Below are positions 1 to 12,062 of a DNA stretch of 64,000 nt, piece by piece. The DNA lies in contig CM037794.1 in the NCBI GenBank assembly GCA_021229015.1, positions 44,170,995 to 44,234,994 on the forward strand, given 5' to 3'. Position 1 is the stretch's first letter, and each line of letters begins with the position of its first letter. The notes under the pieces were generated by a model. The model was not told the DNA's origin. It saw only the letters and a program-made list of their open reading frames with translations, and did not search any database. Source of the stretch: Solen grandis (lineage: Eukaryota; Mollusca; Bivalvia; Adapedonta; Solenidae). The translations under genes were made by a program, and so were the position numbers.

Positions 1-65
1 GGTACACAATTTCTTCAGGTCTGTGTGTCAGTGTCCCACTAGATAGTTTATAATTACTGGTGCAA

Positions 66-152
66 CCGTCCCAGTGGCTGAGTGGTAAGAGCGTTGCCCC
101 TTGAATTTGGAGGTCTTAGGTTCAATTCCAGGTCTTGACATATCAAAGTCAT
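66..152 (+). repeat. tRNA-like SINE head fragment
   Basis: The stretch reads like a tRNA-derived pol III promoter: an A-box-like TGGCTGAGTGG at about 74-84 followed by a B-box-like GGTTCAATTCC at about 119-129. No acceptor stem can be closed with confidence, so it is read as the head of a SINE and not as a functional tRNA gene. Confidence 0.5.
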
Positions 153-655
153 AAACAAGAGGGTCAAGATGGCCGTGAAGATGCTCGCCTGAGAAAAACT
201 GCCTTCATTGCCTGTACAAGTTACTAAATTATAGTATAGTTGTACTGAATACATAATCCATGAGATCCTTTCAATTCCATAAACTAAACAGTACCTGTGG
301 TCAAAATTTGAAGTCAACCTTGACTGACAGATTATGCCTATAAACATTTTCAGTGAAACTTAAAAATGATTGCTTAAGAAATGAGGATGCTAGAGTGCAA
401 ACAAAGTGAAATTTTATTTTTTTAATATCAAAAGGGGCATTACTCCTATCCTAAATGGCCGATATCAGCCATAATTGAACTTGGCCAAAAGAATATGGCT
501 ATAAACATTATCATAGAGTTTGAAGATGATTACTGGAGAAATGAAAATGCTCAAGTGCAAACAAAGTGAAATCTGGCATTTTTTTTAATATGAAAAGGGG
601 CATAACTCCTGACCTTATTGGCCAATATCAGCCATAATCGAACTTATATCTGTCT
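153..655. repeat. interspersed element with two ~163-bp internal units
   Basis: An AACAAGAGGG-type start (about 155-165) is followed by two diverged direct units. The shared words TATAAACATT (about 337 and 501), AGTGCAAACAAAGTGAAAT (about 393 and 555) and AAAAGGGGCAT (about 429 and 592) are all offset by ~163 bp. The same AACAAGAGGG start recurs at 4.56 kb, so this is a dispersed non-coding family. Confidence 0.6.
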
Positions 656-2349
656 CAAGTAGGTAATGTCTCCAAATGACTGAAATACTATATGCACAAT
701 GTTAAACCCAATAAACAAACAATTACTGGTCAATGTGGCCATGTGGTCAGGTTGGTGGTTCAATCCATGCCTGTGACAAACTAAAGTTGTTAAAAAAAAC
801 ATCAGTATACAAGCTATGCTTGACACTCAGTGTATGAGGAGATCCTAGGACTAGCTGGTCTGTTTTCAAGACAACAGTTATGGTATGTGTGGTGTGAGGT
901 AAGACAATATCGATCTCAAAAACACATAGTTACTAAATTGCTGAAATACAACCTACAGTTTACCCATTACCTCATACATATTCTGATTTTGCAAACATTT
1001 AAGTCAAAGTATTATAAGGTGATCCATTCATCATTAAATTGTGATCATGGTTCATCAAATGACTGTGGGAACTTTTAGTAAATGCAAGTCTTTATAGACT
1101 AGTCAGTGGATGTTTTCATCTGCACTGGAATCTTTTTAAGCATATGAAGGATCATAATTATAATTTAATGATGGACGGATTACCGTAAATGGTTTAACAA
1201 GAACACATGCAACAAAAATCTCCCATCCTACATGGAAGATGCTGTCAAGAATCAAAACTCTAAAGTTACTTTCAGACCATTTACATCGACTATACAGAAT
1301 GCTGACCACTAAAATATTTTATGTCAATTTAAATTCCAATGTTACAAGAGACTTTCTGACTTGTTATCTAACTTGACTTATATTGTCCTAACAAATATTT
1401 TCCGAAGTTACGGGCACACAATGTCCATTGTGTTGTTGTTAATTCAAGGGACATAACTCTGAAATGACTTGGTTCCAATGTGGTGAAGGCCATTATATAT
1501 GGTAATGATTGGTCAATATTTGCCTAAGTTTTTGAGCAGGGACCACAATTCAAGAGCTGTAACTCTGGTATGACTAAGACTCACAGGCTATATGGATATA
1601 CACGAAATGCCAACAAAGAATTTGTCCAGTGAGAGCAAGAACGGCTCATCAGCATACATAAAAAGGCTGAAATGCCTATGGTTTTTCTGGGATTGGTCTG
1701 TAGTTGTCCATTTTAGAGAGCAGTCCCTGTAAAATACGTTTTTTGGGGGGGGGTTTTATTTCATTTTTTTTTTTTTGTCAATACAAGGGGAATAACTATG
1801 GAGTAGCTATAGCTACCAAGCCGAGATATTATACTCATGAATATTTTGACCAAGTTTGATGATGATTGGTGTATGTTTGTCAGAATAAAAAAGCAGAATG
1901 GATGCTGCCAGCCCAGGAGCCTCAAACTCAAGACCTTCTGGTTCCTAGTCTGCCACTACTATATGCACCACAGAGACATAACACAATGTGTGATGTAGTT
2001 TCATTTTAGATGTCTACTGAGAGTGGAATCCACACTTTTTTCTAAAAATAAATACATGCCCTGCTGTTTATGATTTTTGGCGAACATCATATTCTCTGAT
2101 CCACTTGAAAAGGTTTAGTTTTTATGTTTAGATAGAACAAGAACTGTCACAGTCAGTGACATAAGCCCTCAAAGAGTTGCTTTGACACAGAACTGTTTTG
2201 TCATTTTAGCAGATTTTAGCACATACTTGATATACACTAGACTTGGGTGTTCCTTGGTAAACCGTTTAAATGTGTGTCCCCTAACCAATAGCTCTATCAA
2301 TTTAGGGGAGTAACTCAAAATAAATTGAAGTTTTCTTTCATATGTTCCA
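656..2349. other. non-coding stretch, degraded repeats
   Basis: No supported gene. Short fragments of the CATAACTC-type repeat recur near 1445, 1560, 1785 and 2305, and there are homopolymer runs of G and T near 1743-1776. The short open frame at 830-1078 has no recognisable domain or flanking splice signals. Confidence 0.6.
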
Positions 2350-2590
2350 TCTGTATATGACTTGACTATTTGAGTTTACCATCACTTCGACAGTATTTCA
2401 GTCATATAGAGACATCCAGCTAATTACAGGTGGAGGAAGACCCCAAATGCATGGAAGCATCCAGGTAGAACCACTGACCTACCGCAAGCCAGCTGGAAGG
2501 CTTCCACACATGAAAATCCAAATGACCCTGCCAGGATTCGAACACATGCGGTGTCTGTATATGAAGTTACATGCCAGTTGGTGCAAAAAT
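2350..2590 (-). repeat. SINE-like element, family A
   Basis: Its reverse complement carries a B-box (GTTCGAATCC, + strand 2531-2540). To the left lie the family's body words: ATTTGAGTTTACC, CGACAGTATTTCAG, AGCTAATTACAGGTGGAGGAAGACC, GTAGAACCACTGACC and CAAGCCAGCTGGAAGGC. The same words in the same order occur at 19.7, 26.6, 43.9-46.4 and 60.7 kb, and inverted at 39.8 kb, which defines a dispersed family. This copy is the one that best shows the un-expanded body. Confidence 0.75.
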
Positions 2591-2639
2591 CCATTCGTCC
2601 AGAACAGAGTTAGTATCTGGAAACCCAAAAATTCCCCAA

Positions 2640-3016
2640 TTTATGACCTTTGATTGTTTATTGTGACCTTGACCTATGAGTTACAAACCTGGATCTTTCG
2701 CAATAAACTCTGTCTTCTTTAGGAGATCATTGATACCAAGTTATATCCAGGACAAAGTTAATGTCTGGAAACTGAAAAATAACCCATTTTATGACCTTTG
2801 AACTGTGATTGTGACCTTGACCTTTGAGTTAAAAACCTGGATCTTTGACTTCATCTTCTTGAAGAGATCATTGATGCCAAATTATATCAAAATGAATGCA
2901 TGCAAGACAAAGTTAGTGTCTGGAAACGAAAATGCTCGGACGGATTGACATACACACACATATGGACGGTCAGATTTTATTATGCCCCTCAAAGCTAGCT
3001 TTGGGGGCATAGAAAT
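2640..3016. repeat. dispersed element with ~146-bp internal units and palindromic end
   Basis: Two direct units share TGTGACCTTGACCT, GAGTTA and AACCTGGATCTTT (about 2660 and 2810). The right end is a near-perfect palindrome at about 2985-3012, in which TGCCCC-CAAAGC pairs with GCTTTG-GGGGCA. The structure matches non-autonomous mobile repeats and carries no coding frame. Confidence 0.6.
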
Positions 3017-4563
3017 TAAAGTATTATTTGCAATTGGTTGTGACGGACATAGTAGATCGTAACCAAAAAATAGACCATGTCCCAAACTTTCATGTTAAGA
3101 GAACATCATTTTAACTATGAAGAAAGAATTTTCCATCAACCGCCTCAACAACCCATCTTAAATATAGTGATCCCTCTTTAGGGGCCTGGAATAACAGTTT
3201 TATAAAGAGTTTCTCTACAACTCCATTCTGATTCTTACCCTGGCAATAGAATACCAACCTCTGCAAACAATAGCCAATGAAAATCATCATGATTAAGAAA
3301 TAGTTTCTGATTAAATTAAAATTATAATTATCAAAGGTCAAGGTCATATGAAGGTCAGACACGATGTTAAATCTTTACCTTATATAGCCTATGTCAGACA
3401 GCTCCTCCTGTCTCATCTGTTTGCTTTTATAATATTGTAGCTCAGACATCCCTCAGCCTGCATGGCGAAAAAAATCAAATGTGTCATATACTATTGTATT
3501 TGAGTAAATTATATTCATCAGGTCATAAATTCTTACATGAATATTCATGAGTTAAAGTGTTAAGGAATTTGGACGAAGATGTTTTTCAAAAGTAATGTAT
3601 GTACATATGAAATAAGTGGCCCAAATCTATAACTGTTGAGTGATATAATGAAACAGGTTTTCCTACACTTGCTCATTAAAAGATGTTTGAGCTGTAGCTC
3701 TTTTAAATGGAATCAGGTTTATGACATTATCCCTTTTTAGTTGTGTGTGACATCAGTACACCAACTATAGTACTACGTTTTCAACCCAGCTTCTCCTAGA
3801 TTTAAAACTGAATAACCTCTCAATAGTGTAAATATGATCGAACAATTGTATATATCTCTACAACATAAGTATACTAGAATTAAGCAAAAATGCTGAAAAA
3901 TCAATGCTATGTCAAAAATAAATACTTACAGGCTATAACAATCGCCTGTGACATGAAAACATGCTGATGTTACCACAATTGAATGATGTAATTGTTTTTA
4001 TCACGTTCACTTTACCAAGCACACAAATATAGTTTGTTTTGATGCAAAGGTGGCTTGCAAATAAATTTAATATTAAATATGCAGCATTCGGTCATTTTAG
4101 GCTGTTACAATAACCCATGTGAAATCCAAAACAAATCATTGTAATATACTAATAATCACATCAATCTATCGACCTCGGATATCTCAAAGGGTTATTTCTT
4201 ACACTAAAAAATGACCGAAACCTGTATATCTACTATCTGAAATAAGTTCAGAGCCTCTGACCTGTGCAGAAAATTTGCATAATTACTTCAATCTAGATAG
4301 AGTCTATTGTAGATAAGGTACTGCATGAATATAAATCAAAGCTCTGATAGTGCTGAGAGAACAGGAATACTGCATTTCTTTTGTTTATCAAAAGGAATTT
4401 AATTATTGGTGATCGACTTGCAGCTCTTGAAACACTCTTTCATTTGAGACACACACAACTTCAGTGCCTTCAGCGCTTTGATATAATTAAAGCTCTACTT
4501 TTGCCTTCTGTCATGGGATTATTCTCCATTAATGGCTTGGTCAATTGCTCATTAACAGTTTTA
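3017..4563. other. non-coding stretch
   Basis: AT-rich sequence in which I see no gene, RNA gene or clear repeat. Short open frames (for example 3111-3362 minus, 4381-4581 plus) lack recognisable motifs and splice context. Confidence 0.5.
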
Positions 4564-5130
4564 CAAACAAGAGGGCCATAATGGCCCTGAATTGCTCACC
4601 TGATTATAAATGAGCAAGATATGTTGGATTTTTCATACTGACCTACTTTTTGAAATCACATGACCCAACTTTGAACTTGTCCAAGATTTTATGGAAACAG
4701 ACATTCTGACCAAGTTTCATGAAAATCGGGCAAAAAATGTGGCCTCTAGAGTGTTAACAAGGTTTTTATAAGATTAGACCTCATGACCTACTTTTTGACC
4801 CCACATAACCCAAATTTGAACTTGTCCAATATTTTATGAAGAAAAACATTCTGACCAAGTTTCATGAAGATTGGGCAAAAATTGTGACCTCTATAGTGTT
4901 TACAAGGTTTTTTGCAAGATTTGACCTTGTGACCTACTTTTTGACCCCACATGACCCAATTTCAAACTTGTGCAAGATTTTATGGAGACCAAGTTTCATG
5001 AAGATTGGCCTAAAATATGGCCTCTAGAGTGTTAACAAGCCAAATTTTGACAACGAGCAACGGACGCTGGACGAAGGGTGATCACAAAAGCTCACCTTGA
5101 GCATGTTTTGCTCAGGTTAGCTAAAAGAAC
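4564..5130. repeat. dispersed AACAAGAGGGCC element with ~145-bp internal units
   Basis: It starts with AACAAGAGGGCCATAATGGC, itself a small palindrome, and ends near AAGCTCACCTTGAGC. Inside are three diverged direct units carrying GACCTACTTTTTGA, ATGACCCAA, AACTTGT-CAAGATTTTATG and CAAGTTTCATGAA. Related starts occur at 155, 18390 and 25118. The open frame at 4836-5027 is an accident of the unit. Confidence 0.7.
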
Positions 5131-5162
5131 AAGTGTTCTTTTGCAAGTACTAGGGAAAACAC

Positions 5163-5395
5163 TGATCACATGATATCCCAGTGTGGCCATTGGATAATCT
5201 GGTGAAACAATTTGAATAAATCTGTAAACAAAGGTAAGGTCACATGATATCCCAGTGTAACCATTGGATAATATGGTGATTTTATTTGAATAGATATGTA
5301 AACAAAGGAAAGGTCACATGATATCCCAGTGTAGCCATTGGATTATTTGGTGATTTTATTTGAATATAAATATTTAGGAAAGGTCCATAAATAAT
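5163..5395. repeat. three tandem ~74-bp units
   Basis: Three direct copies contain TCACATGATATCCCAGTGT followed by CCATTGGAT and a TTTGAAT-ATGTAAACAAAGG tail, starting near 5166, 5241 and 5314. The units are about 90% alike by eye. Confidence 0.8.
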
Positions 5396-6039
5396 TTACA
5401 TTTAGAAATGTATCCTTTCGATGCTTTTGGGATTGGACAAGGAAGTCAAATATGGAATAGGCTTCTTTTTGATGAAGTCCTCTACTATACTCAACTGAGC
5501 CATAAGCAAATATCTGTACTTTGGCTTAGCTATGTTCTAGTTTAACATTAGAGCGAATATGGAAAAGACCCAGGGGGGACGAAAGCTGACATAAATGTTT
5601 CCATTTGCAGACAACTCTTCAGCAAGGGCTAATGATGGACAATAATGAGGATATAGCAAGATCTTTTTTTTTGGTCAAAGTAAAGCTGACATACCATAAA
5701 GGATCAAATCACTTGTATGCATATAATCATAGTTACTCATAAAAAGAATTAACTGCAGAAATTAGATGCAATTGATATTCAAAGACTTTGATGTTTTAAA
5801 TACTACAATGCATTTATAATTGTAAAATTGTGTTAACTTCATTCATACCATAATGCAAAAATTGTTTCAATCTTTCATCCCCAGAAGATAACTTTTCAAA
5901 ATCTTGCCATCAAACACTGTTAAAAACAGAATGATATTAATTGAAGTCAACGTCTCTATAATCGGGGTCCTTTGAAAATTAATGAAATTTTCGAGGTAAA
6001 ACAATTACAGTGACAGAGGATGACTGATGACTTATGATA
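5396..6039. other. non-coding stretch
   Basis: No supported gene or repeat. AT-rich unique-looking sequence. Confidence 0.45.
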
Positions 6040-6560
6040 CATATCTCTAGTGATGCCCAGCAGAGTATCGTCAAAGGCAACCACCAAGACGTCTGGTCCG
6101 ACCACCATGATTTGTGGCCAAGAAAAAGAAATGTACCGTCCCCTCAGTATCCCCCGTCATTTTCTGGAGCCTAGATATTGAGGCAATTTATTTTTGTAGC
6201 GATTTAATGAGGCAGTAGCAAGCATGTGTATGCATCCTTAGGCACATGGGACAGATGATGTGGTCTTTGAGGTTAGATATGTTTACGGAGCCAGCTCGCT
6301 GGTGCAGGGCCCTCGGGTGATAAATATCCCCAGCATTCTCCAGTAGCCCTATCAAATGACAGCCACTAACTGTACATTACCTTATACTCCCGGTTGAGGG
6401 GCGGAGAGCACCCAGCGCAGGCCAGCCACACAAGGCTTATCAGGTATGAACAGTTTGATATCTGTGCCAGATTCTGGTGTTCTTGAACACTGACCAGTGT
6501 GAGATATCATTTCAGCAGCGTGTGAAGGTAGAGGAGAGACTACAGTTACCTCCCTTGGAA
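6040..6560. promoter_or_regulatory. GC-richer unique block, possible conserved element
   Basis: The block is clearly richer in G+C than its flanks and is not shared with any other part of the window. All frames are interrupted. It contains candidate factor-binding words: GATAAATATC near 6321, TGACAGCCACTAACTGT near 6358, and homeobox-like TTTAATGAG near 6204. A conserved regulatory element is one reading, but only cross-species alignment could show it. Weakly supported. Confidence 0.25.
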
Positions 6561-7719
6561 TCTCTACTGGGAATAAAATGAATGTAAAGTCTATCGAATA
6601 ATAAACATTTAAGTCTGTGATTCAGGATAAGTCAGGATATAAAAGAACCTTCTCCATTGCCCAATTTTGTTTGACCAGCAGGGGTCACTAATATGGTCAC
6701 TCACCAACCAATGCCTTCATGATTTATCATAGTATAGTAGTTTAAGGTGACTATTTGTTCTTGCAAAAAAAAAAAATATATATATATGATGTAAGATTTT
6801 TATTAAGTATGTTGTAAATGAGTGTATATGAGTTGTGATGTATGTGCTTTTTTTTGTAAAGAAAAACAACAGCAAAATATGCAATATAAAAGCTCAGGAA
6901 AATCAAATTAGTTTGAAATCTAGAACTTGTGACCTTTGTTAACGCCCTGACACCTATTTTTAATTGAGAGAACAATTACTATCTTAATCAAGAAAAAATT
7001 TTGCGTCAGCGATTTTTATTGGCTGTGCAATCTGAAAATAAAGAGAGAGTAATAACTGTAGCTATCAGATTGTTTCACCAACAGAGCGGATCGGATACCG
7101 AACAAATCAATCGCTTTCTGCAAAAACCAAAGAATAATCTTGTAAATTGGTTGTGGCAATTTTTCATTCATGATCTTCTTTTCAGCACCCTGCTTCATTT
7201 ATTCCAGATCTTCTTGTCTTCATTCCTTAATTGAAAATCACATGCTGCCGTAATTAATTTTTCTTCTTTATAAATGATAGTTATTTTAAAAGTTTCCCTT
7301 GGTAGTCACAGAAATCTGTCATTGACCTTAAACCAATAATTGTACAAGTTAAATCCGATACACTGGAATCTTCTACTTATTTCCCTCATTGAATTAGCAT
7401 GGCCAAATAATAACTTTTCGGAAAGAAGACATCTTTTGCACTTCTTCAGTTTAAATTATTTCTTTTGACAACTAGATGCTAATTCCTCTCTACAATTTCT
7501 GGGTTGTTCAACCTGTGTTATACTGGCTTTAGCATTATACTGGAGTGCATAGTAATGGATCTGGCCCTGTGTTTTTGAAATACTCAAGTAGGACCTCAGG
7601 CTTGAGTATCATACCCAAATTCCTTTTGAAACCAATTGGCATGACTTGAGACTTGAGTTTGAGTATGAAAATCATACTTAAGTACCTTTTTTTTGAGAAC
7701 CCAGGGCATTCCCACTTAA
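6561..7719. other. non-coding stretch
   Basis: No supported gene. A short A/TA run lies near 6765-6788. Overlapping short open frames on both strands at about 7000-7234 show no domain. Confidence 0.45.
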
Positions 7720-7786
7720 TAGGTAGTGGTAACGTGCTTCGCTTCTCACCAATGCGTCCCAGGTTTGATTCCTGGTCAAATACTTG
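7720..7786 (+). repeat. tRNA-like SINE head fragment
   Basis: TAGGTAGTGGTAACGTGC resembles an A box, and GGTTTGATTCC at about 7753-7763 resembles a B box at normal tRNA spacing. The stems do not close, so it is a SINE remnant, not a tRNA gene. Confidence 0.45.
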
Positions 7787-9214
7787 AGAGGGTACATTAG
7801 AGCCATCGAGAATGATGAATATAATTTTTGAGAACTTGTTTCGTCATTGACGAAAATAAATAAACTTTTTAAGTTTATTAACTTTTTTTTATATCTTATA
7901 CAGATTTGATTACAGTCATTTTTTTTAGTATGAATTTCTCATGTTATAGGATATGATAGGCTAAAAACTATTTATATTTACAGAAATTCTGGATTCTGCT
8001 GAAGAGACATGGAATAACAAACTGTCACTTGGTATTAGGATAGGTGTGGGAAAAAGTTTGTATCACACTATCCATGAAAAATACAGATGAAAGATAATAA
8101 TTCTTGCTTGAGTGAAAAGATGTCATAAAGACTGACATGATCAATATGATATTTCACTGTTGTTTTTTTCCATCAGTTTGTGTACTTGTACTTTATGGTA
8201 ACATCACATCAATGACACCTGATTAGAAAATGATCCAATTAAATCAGATTGACAGTGAAAGCGTCATTCTGCATGTTTGTGGCAAGAGGCTTACGTGTCA
8301 TTGGTGAAAATATCATTTCTATCATTGCTTGTGAAATAAAAATTTGATCTTACACTGATACAAAAACAAAAATAAAATGCTACGAAACATGCAAGAGTCA
8401 CTCAGAACAAAGAATAAATGGAGATCTCCAATTTTTAATTCCTGAGTTTAAATTATTGATTGATAAATACATGCAAAAATAAAAATTTTACTAAATTTGT
8501 GAAATTTCAATCACTTAGAAGTTTTGGCCAAGGTTAAAGATTTTCATTGTAATTTTATTTTTTAAAAAGGGAAATAAATTTAATCAAAATGGACCTAAGA
8601 TTTATGGCCCTTGATGGGAATTTAGCCCTTGTGATAGTGAATTAGTATGTAAAGTTTGTTGACAAAAGGTTTAATAGTTTAGAAGTTAAGGCCAAGGTTA
8701 AAGCTTTTCACACTGCCAAAAATTCCAAAGATGACACCAACAATGGCGCAAATGAAGACAATACCTCAACTTTTTTCTTTGAAAATAGCCAAGCTAAAGA
8801 TTTTTCCAAGGCAACCCTTCCACTTCATATTTATCTATGGACCTATGTTTGCCCAGTATCAGACGCGGAATGTCACTGCTCTGCAATTGAAATGCAATAA
8901 ATTGTCAATATCACTTCCAAACTGTCTTTTACTGGTGCCATTTTTGTCTGCATGAAATTGTCCAATTAAATCATACCATTACAGGAAGCACTTGTCATCT
9001 GTTTGTTGACTCTACGATGACATTGGCTACATCTTTATCTCTAGTCCTATCTATTCCATTAATTTTCAACAAACTTGATACAGGCAACATGAGCTAGCTT
9101 ATCTTTATTGGGTCATGAATTATCAAAACGTTCCATTGTATTTATCAGAGAACTCCACTTTTCTTTGTTTTAATTTCACCATATAAAATAAAGGGAGGAC
9201 ATTTTGCAAATTTC
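7787..9214. other. non-coding stretch with a degraded internal repeat
   Basis: Two diverged pieces share TTAGAAGTT followed by GGCCAAGGTTAAAG (about 8515 and 8680), typical of the simple dispersed elements elsewhere in the window. No gene is supported; the 74-codon open frame at 8731-8955 lies inside this repeat material. Confidence 0.5.
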
Positions 9215-9600
9215 AAAAGAATTTTCAATGTAGCTGTCTATCTTCACTTTTGACCTATTTACAGATGATGATGCAAGATAAGACCAAATGAATATTTGAA
9301 TGGTTTTCATTGGCAGAAAATGCCTGTACTTGGAGAAAAAAGTTACACACTAATGTTTATTGAGATAAAAAGTAGCTGAAATATGTGCTTCGTATTCAGG
9401 AATTTTCAATATAGTAACCTGATTGATTGAATTTCTTTGATATGTACATTATAGTCTGTTTCACTGTCTTCTTATGACTGAATGACGGTATAATAATTAT
9501 CACTCGACCAATTGCTTATAGGTGACGCTTTGTATTCATTCCCCATGTCTTTGATCCCGATCAACATCAAATATCTTTTTTTTTAAATATATCTTGTTCA
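9215..9600. repeat. diverged repeat, copy 1 (pairs with 10270-10700)
   Basis: It shares ordered words with the segment at 10.27-10.70 kb: TAGCTGTCTA, GATAATGATG or GATGATGATGCAAGA-like, CCAAATGA, TTTTCATTGG, TGTTTATTGAGAT and ATCAACATC before a T run. The copies are strongly diverged and have no open frame. Confidence 0.55.
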
Positions 9601-9919
9601 GTTGTCCATTTTTCTCTACTTCTGTAGGAAGCCTCTCTGTGACATTGAGATATCAAATTGTTATTTTGATGTTGTTGTTTTTTTTAATGTTGTTTAAACA
9701 AATTTTTTACCCTCCTAAGTGAATGAGTGCATTTCTCAGAAAAACCAACAGGACAATGGACTTAAGTATCAAACAACAATAAAATATCAAGATGATCATT
9801 TCACTTTTTCATGTAATACTTCACTCAATCAAAAGTGAAATGAAAAACTTTCTTTCTCCCTTTGAAAAAAACAACAACAACAAAAAAGTGAAAAAAGAAA
9901 ATGATTATAACTTGCTCTT

Positions 9920-10161
9920 TTAACCCTTTCCCTCATAGAGGTCACCATGAAAAGACCTATGCGAACAGCATAAAACCAGATCAGCCTGCAAGTAACTCAC
10001 AGGCTGATCAGGTTTTATGCTGTTCGCTGCTCCTCAGTGGTCTGGAAATGAGGATTTTGTAATTAAATTTGGTAAGGTTTAACTGTGGTTTTCTGCAGAT
10101 CAGGCTTTATGTGGTACCTATTGAGTGCGTCAAAATGAGTCTATATGAGGGAAAGGGTTAA
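9920..10161 (+). mobile_element. TTAA-flanked MITE, copy 1
   Basis: A 242-bp element bounded by TTAA on both sides with inverted ends CCCTTTCCCTCATA and TATGAGGGAAAGGG. It has an internal near-palindrome of about 64 bp in which GCGAACAGCATAAAACC pairs with GGTTTTATGCTGTTCGC. The TTAA boundaries suggest a piggyBac-type non-autonomous element. It has no coding capacity. Other copies are at 12381, 16677 (inverted) and 33355. Confidence 0.85.
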
Positions 10162-10269
10162 TGACCACAGAAAAGCAAGAGCGGACTACATTCTCTCATC
10201 TGAGACATACAGACAAGGAGCAATTATTGCAAATCTTAATCAGCCAGCACATTACAACAAATGTGGATT

Positions 10270-10700
10270 TTTTTCAGGGTAGCTGTCTAACCACACGTTT
10301 TACATACTAAGAGATAATGATGTAAGACAGTGCCAAATGAGAATTTTAACAATTTTCATTGGTAGATATTCCTATACTTATGGAAAGAAAAAAAAAAGGC
10401 ACCATTGTTTGTTGAGATATCAACTACCTGATATATATACTTCACAAATATCTTTTAAAGTATTCTGACAGAATTAGTTATTTTTCATATATAAGAAATT
10501 AATTTATCAAACGCATTTCTTTAATGCACAATGAGACTAGCTTTAGATCGAAGTTAAAAATACCTGCAGTGCAGTGCAGTGGAGCGGTGGAGGGGACGCT
10601 CTTTATCTATGCATATTCTGACTTCTGTGGATGAAATGCTTCATATATAATGATTCATACATCTAATCCCCATCAACGCTGATATCCTTTTTTTCTTGTT
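10270..10700. repeat. diverged repeat, copy 2 (pairs with 9215-9600)
   Basis: This is the partner of the segment at 9.2-9.6 kb, in the same orientation with the MITE sitting between them. It also contains a small GCAGT repeat followed by GGAGCGGTGGAGG near 10568-10592. Confidence 0.5.
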
Positions 10701-11324
10701 TCTGCTTTCGTAATATTTTACTGAAAAAATTTAAAACTAAACCCATGTGAATATGGTAAGGTAACAACAACAAAGTATTATCTCAAACTTCTGGAATACT
10801 GGAGTTAAATAAACTAGAGTCTGTCTCCAAACAAACGTATCTGTGCGTAAAACTATCCATTCTGAGTATATCCAATAAAACCTCTGAAGAGTTTTCAAGT
10901 CTCGCAGAGTTAAGTGTATTTATTGTCAACCAAATTTCATAAAGATAGCCTCTCATCCTGTCATTCAAGTACATTGTCCCTGCCTTGATTCAATCTTCTT
11001 TTTGAAGTTAGAAAATTCAGGTATACTTTAACATGGATATGATACTTTTCTTTTGACTTCAATTCAAAATCCTGGGCACAAACTGCTGATTTACTTATTT
11101 AATAGGGTCTCTGCTATTTTGATAGTCTTTTAAAGCAATGAAAAATGCTCATGACGTAAAGGATGTAAAGTTTTCGTCGTGTTTACCGATTAAGAGAAAT
11201 GTCACATGTGTTTTATGTCAATGTATTCTGTATTTGATATTTTTATTTCAGAAGATTTTATGAAAGATGAATAGATTTTGTTGGTCAATTGTGTATTACC
11301 CGTCATTTTAAATAGATATCTAAA
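10701..11324. other. non-coding stretch
   Basis: No supported gene. The minus-strand open frame at 10783-10974 (63 codons) lacks motifs and convincing splice sites. Confidence 0.45.
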
Positions 11325-12062
11325 CCAATAATCTTGTGGTTTCTGAGAAGTGTATTTTTTAAAAATCTTTCCTATGTAAAATCAAGTGACCCTAGGGGTA
11401 AGGTAAATTTTGACCCCAGGGCCATGATTTGAACAAACATGGTAGAGGTCTACTAGACAATGCTACATACCAAATATTTAAACTCCAGGCCTTGCGGTTT
11501 CTGAGAAGAAGATATTTCTATTTTTTTTTTTTTTATTAAATAAGTCTATGTAAAATCAAGTGACACCTGGGGCAGGGCCAATTTTGACTCCAGGGCCATG
11601 ATTTGAACAAACTTGGTTGAGGTCTACTAAGCTACGTTACACACCAAATATCTAAACTCCAAGCCATGTGGTTTCTGACAGGTAGATTCTTCTAGTTTTT
11701 CTATATAAGTCTATGTAAAATCAAGTGACCCCTGGGGCGGGGCCAATTTTGACCCCACGGCTATGATTTCAACAAACTTGGTAGAGGTTCATCAGACAAT
11801 GCTACCCACCAAATATCTAAGCTCTAGGCCCCACAGTTTTGCAAAGTTTGCATTTTCAAAATCTATTTTTGGCTCCTGTGCCCTACTTTTTCAACCAATC
11901 AAAATAATTTGAACAACTTTGATAGAGGGCATTATAAGGATGAATACTGTAAAGTTTGATAAAAATCCATTCAGCAGTTTAGGAGATGTTATTTGAAGAA
12001 AATTGTTAATGCTGGACGCACACACGGATACCAGACAAAAGGCAATCACTAAAGCTCACCAT
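11325..12062. repeat. dispersed element with three ~165-bp internal units
   Basis: Units share CTATGTAAAATCAAGTGAC (about 11370, 11546, 11709), TTTTGACCCCAGGGCCATGATTT-like text, ACAAACTTGGTAGAGGT and CCAAATATCTAAACTCCAGGCC. The right end, GGACGCACACACGGATACC followed by AAAGCTCACC, resembles the end of the element at 4.56-5.13 kb, so both probably belong to one superfamily of non-coding repeats. Confidence 0.75.
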
